From Pseudomaricurvus alkylphenolicus (GTDB taxonomy: Bacteria; Pseudomonadota; Gammaproteobacteria; Pseudomonadales; Cellvibrionaceae), in the NCBI RefSeq assembly GCF_011683955.1, contig NZ_JAAQPI010000033.1, positions 1-46,344 of the forward strand: DNA of 46,344 nucleotides, written 5' to 3'. Each line of letters starts with the position of its first letter. Within the stretch, counting starts at the first letter, position 1. Of this stretch, positions 1-8,481 are shown piece by piece. Both the position numbers and the translations under genes were made by a program. A model generated the notes under the pieces. That model was not told the origin of the DNA. It was given only the letters and a program-made list of their open reading frames with translations, and ran no database searches.

Positions 1-71
1 TCTTTCCCGGTCAAAGATTGACCAGATTGTAGGGCTTCCAGTGCTTTGTTAAAGTCGAACTCGTTGGACAT
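1..71 (-). CDS. IS256-family transposase, N-terminal fragment (cut by window edge)
   Basis: An ATG at 71-69 on the minus strand opens a frame that runs to the window edge and begins MSNEFDFNKALEALQSGQSL, followed by TGK. A start of this kind, with a KALEALxSGxxLTGK pattern, is characteristic of IS256 (DDE, Mutator-like) transposases. Only about 23 residues are visible, so the DDE catalytic residues cannot be checked. The reading direction, pointing away from the terminal repeat at 104-127, is as expected for the element. Confidence 0.75.
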   Translation of the reverse strand, partial: MSNEFDFNKALEALQSGQSLTGK

Positions 72-103
72 GTGTCGTTCCTTTTGGGTCGTGATTATAG
101 GAA

Positions 104-127
104 TGACACAGAATTTTTAACAGTCCC
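104..127. repeat. Putative IS256-family terminal inverted repeat
   Basis: The 24 bases from TGACACAG to CAGTCCC resemble the terminal repeat of IS256-type elements and sit about 33 bp upstream of the transposase start, the usual position. The partner repeat is outside the window. Confidence 0.6.
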
Positions 128-851
128 GGCAAAAGAGGTGTTTTCGAAGTACTTCTCTCACAACGACTACTTGCTGCGTCTGACCAATTATGTGCGACAA
201 AACACCTGGTATAACGAAATCAAGGAGACCTTTCCCTTAACGGACCTGTTGCCCTTCGCCATCGAGGAATCCGCGGTACGGAGCAAGACTTTGCCGGAGG
301 TATTGACCGGCAAGCCCCATCCTATCTTGGAGCTGCACTTGACCTATCCTGGAGAAGGCCGGGCCGAACTCTACGAAAAAACCTTCGAGTGCCCCTGCTA
401 CTTTGACCAACCCAAGAATCTGATGAAGCTGGATATCAGCCGCCTGGACGATAAGATTTTGATGGCCGATGAGGAGATGTTCAAAATTTGTGAGCAGCAG
501 TGTAAGGAGCTGATTCTGACTCGCGAAGCGAGTTCCCGGGTTGCCGATAAAGTGCAACGCATACTGTTGAACATGCCTGGCCAGTTCCCCACCATGGATG
601 AAATTGCGTCGATTCTGCACATTGGCACACGCACGTTGCGCCGTCAGCTGGCGAGTGAGGATATGTCTTACCAGCAAATCGTTGACTCAACCCGAAAGAG
701 TCTGGCCCTGCAATATCTCGATGAATCGCGCCTGTCAGCGAAAGAGATCAGTTATATGCTGGGCTACACCCACGTGAGCAATTTTCGTAAGGCTTTCAAG
801 AACTGGACCGGTCAGAACATCACGGAATATAAACGCAGCAGCTGCCACTGA
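128..851 (+). pseudogene. AraC-family transcriptional regulator, 5' truncated by IS256 insertion
   Basis: The open frame runs from a GTG at 72 to 851 (259 codons), but the first ~19 codons lie inside the IS256 end, so host-derived sequence starts near 128. The C-terminal ~100 residues are an AraC-type double helix-turn-helix: MDEIASILHIGTRTLRRQL for the first, then AKEISYMLGYTHVSNFRKAF for the second, ending in the usual P/T-E-Y-K-R tail. The part before it resembles the 'Arabinose_bd' ligand domain of AraC regulators that are normally ~330-350 aa, so roughly 80-90 N-terminal residues are missing. DNA binding may survive if a product is made from the IS, but ligand sensing is probably lost. 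Its original target may have been the adjacent synthetase-like gene or the thiolase operon (inference). Confidence 0.8.
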
Positions 852-862
852 TTGGCGGGCTG

Positions 863-1582
863 TTAACACAGCTCCAACCATTGGATTTGTGCCCGTTTCA
901 TCCATAGCGCCAACATCCAAACAATTCCCAGCGGATGCCCCAGACTCAAGGTTACCGGTACGGATGGAGTGATCAGTCTATCCTCTATTGATTGAGCCAC
1001 CCCTTTTGCGCAAAGAATCAACTCCCGGCTCTCTATACGCTGTGGTGCCAGTGACTGTGCCTTGGACAGGTGATCAAACCACCATATCGGGCTGTAACCG
1101 GGGGAATGTTCTACGCTCAGGGCCGTTACATCTGCTTGCGGTAAGTCTCCCTTGTCAATGTAAAGCACCCAGGCGTCACGCAGGAGCTGGTGAATGGCGT
1201 CAGCGATGGCACCGCTGTCTTCTCCGTCCCATTGGCCCGGCATAATGACGACACTGGGGCGACGGCTCTCACAAATTTGATAGAAACGATGGCGGTCCAT
1301 TGTCGGCAGCACTGGTGTTTGTTCGGCGCCGAGTGAGTCCAGCGCAATGGCCAGGATCATCGCATCGGTGCCTTCAGGTAAACGCCATACCACGGGGGTG
1401 CCCTGTTTAATACCCAGGCGATGTAACCCGGCGGCACAGCCAGACACAGATTCAATCAATTGCCGAAAATTGTGATGCCGACCACCGGATTCGCGCATGG
1501 CTGCGGCCGTGGGTGAGCGCCCTTCTATTTGGCAAAGCAGGTCCCAGATACCCGCAGGTTCCTTCACAGCCGTTAGTGTCAT
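863..1582 (-). CDS. Stand-alone N-terminal fragment of an AMP-forming acyl-CoA synthetase-like protein
   Basis: This 239-residue frame starts at an ATG with a good ribosome site (AGGGGA) and ends 11 bp from the convergent AraC remnant. Residues ~10-115 look like the N-terminus of ANL-superfamily acyl-CoA synthetases: a 'FRQLIESVSGCAAGLHRLGI' segment, then the strand around VVWRLPEGTDAMILAIAL. Family members are 500-600 aa and carry a TSGTTG-type ATP loop around residue 170-190; no such loop is present here and the C-terminal adenylate domain is absent. Either the gene has decayed or it is a non-catalytic derivative; the intact start and clean frame argue against very old decay. Divergent from the thiolase operon, so it could share its control region. 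No activity can be claimed. Confidence 0.55.
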   Translation of the reverse strand: MTLTAVKEPAGIWDLLCQIEGRSPTAAAMRESGGRHHNFRQLIESVSGCAAGLHRLGIKQGTPVVWRLPEGTDAMILAIALDSLGAEQTPVLPTMDRHRFYQICESRRPSVVIMPGQWDGEDSGAIADAIHQLLRDAWVLYIDKGDLPQADVTALSVEHSPGYSPIWWFDHLSKAQSLAPQRIESRELILCAKGVAQSIEDRLITPSVPVTLSLGHPLGIVWMLALWMKRAQIQWLELC

Positions 1583-1730
1583 GTCGTGTTCCCCTGGATC
1601 GACTTAATCCAATGTTACTCCAGTGTAAGCGGTTTCTATACCGACAAATGGGGAATCGCCGCCCATCACTCTTTGATGGCCGGTATGGATACCGATTGCC
1701 TCCTCAAATGCCATTGGTAGTCGACGGTTT

Positions 1731-1760
1731 TTGACATTGTTGTCACTGTGCGAGTCGATA
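1731..1760 (+). promoter_or_regulatory. Candidate sigma-70 promoter of the thiolase/FadJ operon
   Basis: TTGACA (1731-1736), an 18-bp spacer, then TCGATA (1755-1760) lie 31 bp upstream of the thiolase ATG. The -35 box is perfect; the -10 is weaker. The ribosome site in front of the ATG is poor (GAGAAT at 1780-1785). No FadR or PsrA operator was recognised nearby. Confidence 0.4.
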
Positions 1761-1791
1761 AGCTGTGTGGGGTTTTTATTGAGAATTTGTT

Positions 1792-2994
1792 ATGACACAA
1801 GACGTTTTTATATACGACGCAATTCGAACCCCGAGAGGGAAAGGCAAACCCGGAGGCGGATTGCATGAAGTCAAACCGATTGATCTCGTGGTCAATCAAC
1901 TGAATGCGCTTCGCCTTCGCAACTCGTTGGATACTTCACTGGTAGAGGATTTGATTCTGGCAACCGGAGAACCGGTGGACGAACAAGGCCAGAACCTTGC
2001 CAAAGCGGCCATCACCTACGCCGATTGGTCTGATGCCACCACCGGTGCGCAACTGCATCGCTTTTGTGCCGGCGGTTTAGATGCCGTCAATCTTGCCTTT
2101 GCCAAAATCGCGGCAGGTATAGAATCGCTCAATTGCGCCGGTGGCGTGGAGTCAATGTCGCGACTGGGCATCGGGGCCAGCGGCGGTGCCGTGAGTGATC
2201 CCTGGGTAGCCTGGCAAAGCGACTTTGTTCCCCAGGGGGTCGCCGCTGATCTAATCGCCAATCTGAATGACTTTGACCGCGAGCAGCTCGACACCTACGG
2301 CGTTCTCTCTCAAGCTCGTGCAACACAGGCACAGACCAATGGTCACTTTCGCTCCCTGGTACCTGTGGTCGATATGAATGGTGTAACCATTCTGAATCGG
2401 GACGAAACCATCCGCCCCCAAACGACGGCAGAGGGTTTGGCAGACTTGTCGCCAGTGTTTGAATCCTACGGCGCTCTGGGCTACGACGAGTTAATCAAAT
2501 TTAAATACCCACAGATTGCTTCATTGCGACATCACCATACCCAGGGCACCTCCTCTGGCATCGCTGACGGGGCAGCGTTAGTCCTGCTCGGAAACCAGCA
2601 GGCCGGCAAGCAACTGAGCATCGAACCCCGTGCCCGCATCGTTGCCACCGCTTTGGTGGGTACAGAACCGACCATTATGCTGTGCGGACCGGCCCCTGCC
2701 GCCCGTAAAGCCCTGGCCCAGGCAGACCTCAACATCGAAGATATCGATCTTTTTGAAGTGAACGAAGCCTTTGCCTCGGTGGTTTTGCTTTTTGCCAAAG
2801 AACTGGAACTTCCCATGGACAAGATCAACGTCAATGGTGGCGCCATTGCCATGGGCCACCCCATCGGTGCTACCGGCGCCATGTTAGTGGGGAGCCTGAT
2901 TGACGAATTGGAACGGCGCCAGCTCCGTCGGGGCATGGTCACGCTCTGTGCCGGCGGTGGTATTGGTATTGCAACGATCATAGAGCGGGTTTAA
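1792..2994 (+). CDS. Acetyl-CoA C-acyltransferase (thiolase)
   Basis: A 400-residue thiolase that would cleave 3-ketoacyl-CoA to acetyl-CoA and a shortened acyl-CoA (or run the reverse). The N-terminus has the family pattern FIYDAIRTPRGKGK. The nucleophilic cysteine is in RFCAGGLDAVN (about residue 90). The NEAFA motif, the catalytic histidine in GGAIAMGHPIGATG and the second cysteine in LCAGGGIGI near the C-terminus are all present, and the length is typical. The gene following 14 bp downstream encodes the matching hydratase/dehydrogenase, so the two form a beta-oxidation pair like fadA/fadB or fadI/fadJ. The substrate chain length cannot be read from sequence. Confidence 0.92.
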   Translation: MTQDVFIYDAIRTPRGKGKPGGGLHEVKPIDLVVNQLNALRLRNSLDTSLVEDLILATGEPVDEQGQNLAKAAITYADWSDATTGAQLHRFCAGGLDAVNLAFAKIAAGIESLNCAGGVESMSRLGIGASGGAVSDPWVAWQSDFVPQGVAADLIANLNDFDREQLDTYGVLSQARATQAQTNGHFRSLVPVVDMNGVTILNRDETIRPQTTAEGLADLSPVFESYGALGYDELIKFKYPQIASLRHHHTQGTSSGIADGAALVLLGNQQAGKQLSIEPRARIVATALVGTEPTIMLCGPAPAARKALAQADLNIEDIDLFEVNEAFASVVLLFAKELELPMDKINVNGGAIAMGHPIGATGAMLVGSLIDELERRQLRRGMVTLCAGGGIGIATIIERV

Positions 2995-3008
2995 CAGGGG
3001 TACACACC

Positions 3009-5156
3009 ATGGGATATATTCAACTGCAGAAAGATGCCGACGGCATCGTCGAGCTGATCTTCGACCAACCGGGAAAATCGGTAAACATTATGGGTGAAGA
3101 TTATACCCAAGCCATGAGGGCTGCTGTTGCCCAATTGCAGCAGAGCAAAGAGACGATTACCGGTATTTATGTTCGCAGTGGCAAACCCGGCCAGTTTTTT
3201 GCCGGTGGCGACATTAATCGCATGCTGTCCATGGACCTGAAAATGGACACCACCGAAAAGGAAGAGATGTTTAACAATGTGATGCTCGCCAAGGCGCCGC
3301 TGCGGATCTTGGAAACATTGGGGGTACCTGTCGCCGTAGGCATTAATGGCCCAGCGCTGGGCGGTGGTTTTGAAATCGCCCTCGCCTGCCACCATCGTAT
3401 TGCGCTGCGCTCGACCGTTATCGGCCTGCCGGAGGCTCAGCTGGGGCTGATCCCCGGTGCCGATGGATTGGTACGAACCACGCGTCTGCTGGGCATCCAA
3501 AAAGCGATGGAGGTGATTTCGCAGGGTCGTCAGTACCGGGCTGAAAAAGCGCTGGAGCTTGGGCTGTTGGATGCTGTTGTAGACAGTGAGGAAGACATGC
3601 ACCGAGCGGCTAAGCGCTGGATTCGCGAAAACCCCGACGCCACCCAACCCTGGGACAAGAAAGGGTTTGACCTTCCCGGTGGCAGCCATAGCAGCAAGTC
3701 CATCCAACAGATGTTGAACTTTGCCCCCCTGCGGGTAAAGAACAAAACCCGCGGACTGATGCCCGCGCAACAGGTGATTACTGCGGCCATCAGCGATACC
3801 TCGCGTGTGGATTTTGCCAGCGCGCAACGCATTGAAGCCAGGTACTTTATCAAGCTGCTGCTCGACCAGACCGCTCGTAACCTGATGCGAACCTTTTTTG
3901 TCCAAATGAATGACTTGAAAAAGGGCGCCAGCCGACCGTCTGAGCCAGCACCCTCAACGGTATCCCATCTGGGCATTCTGGGAGCCGGCCAGATGGGCGC
4001 GGCCCTGGCCTTTTGTGCAGCACGGCAAGGCATCGAGGTGACGCTGCTTGACCGGAATCAGGAAGTCGCCACCAGGGGATTGGAATACGCTAAACGCTGC
4101 TGCGAAAAAGACAAGCGCATGGATGCGACAAGAGCCAGCGAGTTGGTTGCCCGCATCCACCCCGCTGCTGACTATGGCGCGTTATCCACCTGTGATTTTG
4201 TGATAGAGGCGGTGTTTGAAGACCGAAGGGTCAAGGCTGAGGTAACCGCAGGTGTAGAAGCCCAATTGCAACAGGATACCGTATTTGCTTCCAACACCTC
4301 CGCTTTGCCGATTACCGATTTGGCCGACGCCTGTAACCGACCACATAATTTTATCGGCATGCACTTTTTTTCACCGGCAGAAAAAATGCCATTGGTGGAG
4401 ATCATCTGCGGCCAAAAAACTTCGCAAGAAGCACTGGCGAAAGCTTTCGATCTGGCGATGCAGTTACAGAAGACCCCCATTGTCGTCCAAGACGCTCCTG
4501 GGTTCTTTACCACCCGCGTGATCGGCGCCACGATTCTGCAGGGAGCTGCTCTTCTGGTTGAGGGCATAAACCCGATACTGATCGAGAACGCGGCCCACTT
4601 CAACGGATCGCCGGTTGGGCCCCTGGCCATCGTCGACGAAATCAGCCAGGCCACCGCCTATAAAAACGGCAAGCAGAACCGCCTCGACCTGGAAGCCCGA
4701 GGTGAAACTTACGTGGAAAAACCGGCCAACATTGCAGTGCGGCGTATGGTTGAGGAATTTGACCGCCAGGGTAAGGCCTATGGTGGTGGTTACTATGAGT
4801 ACCATGAAGACGGTAGCAAGACTCTTTGGGGTGGACTGAAGGAACACTTTGCACCGCAGGGGTATACGGACATTCCATTTGAGGATATTAAAGATCGACT
4901 GATGTTCTCTCAGGTACTGGAAGCCCTGCGTGCAATGCAGGAGGGAGTGATTAAGAGCGCGGGCGATGGCAACATCGGCTCAATTATGGGGATTGGCTTT
5001 CCTGCACACACCGGAGGCGTATTTCAATTTGTGAACAGCTACGGATCGCGAGAGCTATTGGATCGCTGTCGGTATCTGGCGGAGCGATATGGAGAGGAGT
5101 TTGAACCGCCGGCTCTTTTGGAGGAACTGGCGGAAACCCAAAGGGAATTAGTTTAG
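3009..5156 (+). CDS. FadJ/FadB-type multifunctional enoyl-CoA hydratase / 3-hydroxyacyl-CoA dehydrogenase
   Basis: At 715 residues this matches the length of FadJ-type alpha subunits. The N-terminal crotonase half has the oxyanion-hole signature FFAGGDINRM and both catalytic glutamates (GGGFEIAL and LPEAQLGLIPG). The second half starts near residue 315 with an NAD-binding glycine motif (LGILGAGQMGAAL) and carries the dehydrogenase signature HFFSPAEKMPLVEII with its catalytic histidine. A C-terminal dehydrogenase repeat follows (MEEF...GGGYYEY; GIGFPAHTGG). It should hydrate 2-enoyl-CoA and oxidise the 3-hydroxyacyl-CoA with NAD+, passing product to the thiolase just upstream. Start: ATG at 3009, preceded by a weak AGGGGTA ribosome site. 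Cytoplasmic. Confidence 0.93.
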   Translation: MGYIQLQKDADGIVELIFDQPGKSVNIMGEDYTQAMRAAVAQLQQSKETITGIYVRSGKPGQFFAGGDINRMLSMDLKMDTTEKEEMFNNVMLAKAPLRILETLGVPVAVGINGPALGGGFEIALACHHRIALRSTVIGLPEAQLGLIPGADGLVRTTRLLGIQKAMEVISQGRQYRAEKALELGLLDAVVDSEEDMHRAAKRWIRENPDATQPWDKKGFDLPGGSHSSKSIQQMLNFAPLRVKNKTRGLMPAQQVITAAISDTSRVDFASAQRIEARYFIKLLLDQTARNLMRTFFVQMNDLKKGASRPSEPAPSTVSHLGILGAGQMGAALAFCAARQGIEVTLLDRNQEVATRGLEYAKRCCEKDKRMDATRASELVARIHPAADYGALSTCDFVIEAVFEDRRVKAEVTAGVEAQLQQDTVFASNTSALPITDLADACNRPHNFIGMHFFSPAEKMPLVEIICGQKTSQEALAKAFDLAMQLQKTPIVVQDAPGFFTTRVIGATILQGAALLVEGINPILIENAAHFNGSPVGPLAIVDEISQATAYKNGKQNRLDLEARGETYVEKPANIAVRRMVEEFDRQGKAYGGGYYEYHEDGSKTLWGGLKEHFAPQGYTDIPFEDIKDRLMFSQVLEALRAMQEGVIKSAGDGNIGSIMGIGFPAHTGGVFQFVNSYGSRELLDRCRYLAERYGEEFEPPALLEELAETQRELV

Positions 5157-5374
5157 AGGATTTGACCAGGGACAGTCGCTGCTTTCCAGTCACAGGGATG
5201 TGTTTTTTCGACTCGCGCTTTGACCAGCAGGCGCTCTCATCTAATGGGTAATTGTCGGCCATCTGGAATCTACCCTTTGCCTGCCGCTATTCATCGAAAA
5301 ACTACATCCCGCATTCCATAATGACCCAGCGTCGAGTACAAGTTCCAGTTGGGTTCCGACTTCCGTACCGATAC

Positions 5375-7780
5375 TCAGATCGCCTGAATCCTCTTTGCAT
5401 ACTTCCCTTTGAAATGAAAATACTCCAACATGCGATCTTCCAGTTTGCGAGTGACGCCTGAGTTACACTCAAAACTGTCTGTGACCTTACTCATAAACTT
5501 AACGGCGGCGTCAATGCTGTGGCTGGCGTTTTCTGTGCCTTCGCCAGAGTAGTAAGCATCATAGCGATTTAGCTGCTGGCTTCTGGAGACCAAATCGGCT
5601 GTGGTCGCTATAAACATTTTCTCCGCGTCGAAAGACAGGGTTCTGGCCACCGGCAAGAACTTTGGATTTACCTTATAGTGATAACTCACCGGATCATGCT
5701 GTTTGCGGTCAATGACAAAACCATAGCGATTCTTGTAATAGGTAGTTTTCTGGCGAGTCAGGGTGTATGTGCTGGCTTGAGGGCTGATACATTGCGGATA
5801 GCTGGTTTGGTAGCTCAGCAAGTAGAATTCAAACATCATCGATACCAGTGACCAATTATCTCTCATCAAACGACTGACCCGGGACTCGCCAAGTGAAGAC
5901 ATGTCGCCATTGATCAAGTGCGCAACAGGGTTAACTTGGCCATTGCTAAAACGGTAAGTTGCCTGCGCCATCTTGTTGAATAAATCCGCCATGGGTTGGG
6001 CAGACCGATGGTCAATGGCGATAGCGGTTTCAAAGTCACCGTAATAGATAGCGCTGGCGTATTCGCATGCTGGGAAGCCATAAAACGGGTTTTTACCCTT
6101 TGCTGAAGGCTCACAGTATTTACGGATTTCGTCCGTATAGGGCGAAACATCCTGTGGCCATAGCTGATGGTCCAGATTATCCTGAAACTCAACGATGAGC
6201 ATAGCCTTACTATCGGATTCATAGTTGGCCATGCCTTTAATCGTCCCTCCGCACTGCCATCCTCTGATCGACTTCGCGGCGGTGTGTCGGTTTGCATCTT
6301 TGGAAAATGCAGATATCAGATTGTCCCGAATTTCGGGGTTGTACTTGCAGCGAAACTCGCAGGCACTGTCGCCATTACAGAAGTTCTCCGCCACATGTTG
6401 ATACGCATTGGCGACCTCGCCGTAATCAAAAGTACGCTTAGTGTAGCGCTTTACGGGCGCAATAGAGTCCATTGAGTGAGATTTTGCAAATGCCAAATGA
6501 TCGGGATCTTTGGGCCGCTTAAAGACGTAAGCATCGACAGTGGAAGCAGGACGATTATTTCGAGAATAGTGTGCATAGCGCTTTGGCCAAATCTCTTCCT
6601 TAATACCGTCTCTAAGCTGGTTAACCAGAGATTTATCACTACGGCTGCCTTTGTTCTTATAATGAAAATCATTGCAATCAATAATGGCGGCAACCAATCC
6701 ATCGGCCTGCCGCTCAACAGCATCAAAGTTGACCCCAGAGAGATTGTTCAAGGTTTTGTTGAACGATTTCGCCTGGTTTGCCAGCTTTTTACACTGGCTT
6801 TTGCATTGTGATCGCTGCTGAGCGTTGCCTTGGCAACGGTAGGTATAAGAGTCGGCGATGTTGGCCAACATGGTTAAATCTACATTCTTCGCCACATAAC
6901 CCAACGGCGCCAGTTCCAGATTTTCTTCATAGGGAACCTGATGTTGCTTCGCCAGTTGGAGGTTATGAAACCCGGGATTCTTTTCTATGCCCTCGGCGAC
7001 CTGGGTGATCACGTTCAGAGCCGCGCTCCGTTGTGGAATGCTGCAACCTCTAGCACTGTTTTTGAGACCGGTTGCCAATGTTTTTATGGTTTTCTCCGCC
7101 TCATTAACCTGTGCTGCCGCAATCAGTTTTCCTGTCAGCTCTTTGACCCTATTGCAATTTGTTTGGCAGCCTCTGCCAAAGTGTCTGTCCGAACTGCAAA
7201 ATCTGGCCAGATTGCCGACCTGAGAGCTGGCCTTTTTCAACTCTGCCAGGTACTGATCAGTGGCTACTGTCGGCACATTGGCGCTTCGATTCGAGGGCGA
7301 TCGGGCCGGTTGCGGTCGCTGAGTGCCAAAATAAGGCAGTTGTGGATTGCGAGCCACCTGTTGTCGGGCACTGGGCTGCGGCAATTTCCCTTGATTGAGT
7401 TGCTGCGCCAGTTTGACAAACTCGCCCAGGGCTGCAGGACCTCGGGGTCCCCAGCCTTGAGCGCAACTCTTAACAGACTGCAGATAAGTGCGAGCGGACG
7501 CTACGACAGTTTGCCGATTGACGTTGGGGCGATTGATGGTTGCGTTGAGATTTGCTGATGTTTTGTAGATCATCCCACAGGCGTGTCGGCACCTCTGTGC
7601 CTGCTGACCTTGAAAAGTCTGTTGACAGGCCGCCAGTACTTGCTGGCTGAGCGCGGATGCGGCGTTAAGATTCATCTGTCCCTGAGCATTGAGCAGTGAA
7701 TTTGACGCTGAATTCGCTAATGTCAAACCACTACTGAATACAAGCATAACGATGAGCAATGCTCTTGAATAAGCAACCAT
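5375..7780 (-). CDS. Secreted protein of unknown function with four repeated four-cysteine modules
   Basis: An 801-residue protein with a clear signal peptide (residues 1-22, cleavage near LTLA-NSA) and a strong ribosome site (AGGGGA) before its ATG. I do not recognise the family. Cysteines recur in four sets: 52/64/68/106, 195/205/209/246, 316/326/330/369 and 468/474/478/510, that is C-x(5-11)-C-x3-C-x(31-38)-C. Each set has helix-forming sequence between the third and fourth cysteine, and each would suit two disulfides in a helical hairpin. Modules 3 and 4 are both followed by a similar segment ending in W-P (residues ~383-400 and ~523-543). A Pro/Gln/Arg-rich linker (~130-170) separates modules 1 and 2. 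Two further cysteine pairs lie C-terminally. Last gene of the operon behind the PEP-CTERM gene (23-bp gap); probably extracytoplasmic. Confidence 0.75.
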   Translation of the reverse strand: MVAYSRALLIVMLVFSSGLTLANSASNSLLNAQGQMNLNAASALSQQVLAACQQTFQGQQAQRCRHACGMIYKTSANLNATINRPNVNRQTVVASARTYLQSVKSCAQGWGPRGPAALGEFVKLAQQLNQGKLPQPSARQQVARNPQLPYFGTQRPQPARSPSNRSANVPTVATDQYLAELKKASSQVGNLARFCSSDRHFGRGCQTNCNRVKELTGKLIAAAQVNEAEKTIKTLATGLKNSARGCSIPQRSAALNVITQVAEGIEKNPGFHNLQLAKQHQVPYEENLELAPLGYVAKNVDLTMLANIADSYTYRCQGNAQQRSQCKSQCKKLANQAKSFNKTLNNLSGVNFDAVERQADGLVAAIIDCNDFHYKNKGSRSDKSLVNQLRDGIKEEIWPKRYAHYSRNNRPASTVDAYVFKRPKDPDHLAFAKSHSMDSIAPVKRYTKRTFDYGEVANAYQHVAENFCNGDSACEFRCKYNPEIRDNLISAFSKDANRHTAAKSIRGWQCGGTIKGMANYESDSKAMLIVEFQDNLDHQLWPQDVSPYTDEIRKYCEPSAKGKNPFYGFPACEYASAIYYGDFETAIAIDHRSAQPMADLFNKMAQATYRFSNGQVNPVAHLINGDMSSLGESRVSRLMRDNWSLVSMMFEFYLLSYQTSYPQCISPQASTYTLTRQKTTYYKNRYGFVIDRKQHDPVSYHYKVNPKFLPVARTLSFDAEKMFIATTADLVSRSQQLNRYDAYYSGEGTENASHSIDAAVKFMSKVTDSFECNSGVTRKLEDRMLEYFHFKGKYAKRIQAI

Positions 7781-7803
7781 AGTTTTCCCCTGGATATCGA
7801 TAT

Positions 7804-8430
7804 CTATTCCTGATTTTTTCGTGCAAATCGATGTGCGAGATTCCAGCCCATCAGCCCAATCAACATCAGGTACAGTATACCAGGGGCCGGGACGTTGCCT
7901 GCACTGACAGTCACGCTGCTGAGTCGGAGTTGAGCGTTGATGTCGACCACCGAGTTCTGTGTTGACAGATTATCAAGCAATGCCTGATTAATCCCAATGC
8001 CTGCAAAGCTCAGCAACACATGGGAACCGTAGTCGGTAGCGGCACTGCCACCAGATACGCTCATCAATGCTCTCAGAAATCCGTCACCCACTTCAAAATC
8101 CAAGAATGTGGCCTCCAGGAACGGGTTAGGCAGAGGGGGAACCGTTGCAAACAGACCAATAGCACCTGCGGTAATTTCAGAACCGGTCACCCCCAAGAGG
8201 CCCGATGTGAGAATCCCACCAAATGGTGTGGCAGGAGGTATCTCAGCAATACCGAAAGGTCCTAAGCCCCCGAAAGTAATGTCGCTGCTGCTAAATGCCA
8301 TCATCACGTCGCTGGAAAAGGCGGCTCCACCCGGCACCGGCGTTGTCATATCGATCAGCCCGGCACGGGCACCCTGGGTTGCTACTGCTGACAACAAGAG
8401 TATCAGGGAGGTAAAGAGTATATTTTTCAT
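7804..8430 (-). CDS. PEP-CTERM sorting-domain protein (exosortase substrate)
   Basis: A 208-residue exported protein. Residues 1-23 form a signal peptide (MKNILFTSLILLLSAVATQG, then ARA). The C-terminus has the three-part PEP-CTERM sorting signal: VPAPG, a hydrophobic stretch (ILYLMLIGLMGWNL) and a basic tail (RFARK). Proteins with this tail are processed by an exosortase in the inner membrane and usually go to the outer surface or exopolysaccharide matrix. The middle is Gly/Ser/Thr-rich, low in charge, without a recognised domain. Good ribosome site (AAAGGAA). It lies 51 bp after the giant RTX gene and 23 bp before the cysteine-module gene, in one operon. No exosortase gene is in this window. 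Confidence 0.85.
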   Translation of the reverse strand: MKNILFTSLILLLSAVATQGARAGLIDMTTPVPGGAAFSSDVMMAFSSSDITFGGLGPFGIAEIPPATPFGGILTSGLLGVTGSEITAGAIGLFATVPPLPNPFLEATFLDFEVGDGFLRALMSVSGGSAATDYGSHVLLSFAGIGINQALLDNLSTQNSVVDINAQLRLSSVTVSAGNVPAPGILYLMLIGLMGWNLAHRFARKNQE

Positions 8431-8457
8431 TATGTATTTCCTTTCTTCTTACTTGAA

Positions 8458-8471
8458 TTCTCAATTGAGAA
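8458..8471. repeat. Perfect 14-bp palindrome between the giant RTX gene and the PEP-CTERM gene
   Basis: TTCTCAATTGAGAA is a perfect dyad in the 51-bp gap. It is AT-rich and too weak to be a good terminator; it could be an operator or an mRNA processing hairpin. Function unknown. Confidence 0.35.
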
Positions 8472-8481
8472 AGCGTTGCTA

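Larger units (their letters stand above)
1..127 (-). mobile_element. End of an IS256-family insertion sequence (continues left of the window)
   Basis: The first ~127 bases are the 5' end of an IS256-type element: the start of a transposase gene reading out of the window, its short leader, and a terminal sequence ending ACAGTCCC at 127. That end (104-127) has the character of an IS256-family terminal repeat (read inward: GGGACTGTTAAAAATTCTGT). Host coding sequence begins at about 128. The boundary is inferred from resemblance to the family; no target duplication can be seen because the other end is outside the window. Confidence 0.75.

Noticed and set aside
237-677. Minus-strand frames opposite the AraC remnant
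   Set aside because: The plus strand has clear AraC HTH motifs; the antisense frames match nothing.
2991-3905. 304-codon frame opposite the FadJ-type gene
   Set aside because: Shadow of the crotonase half; no recognisable motif.
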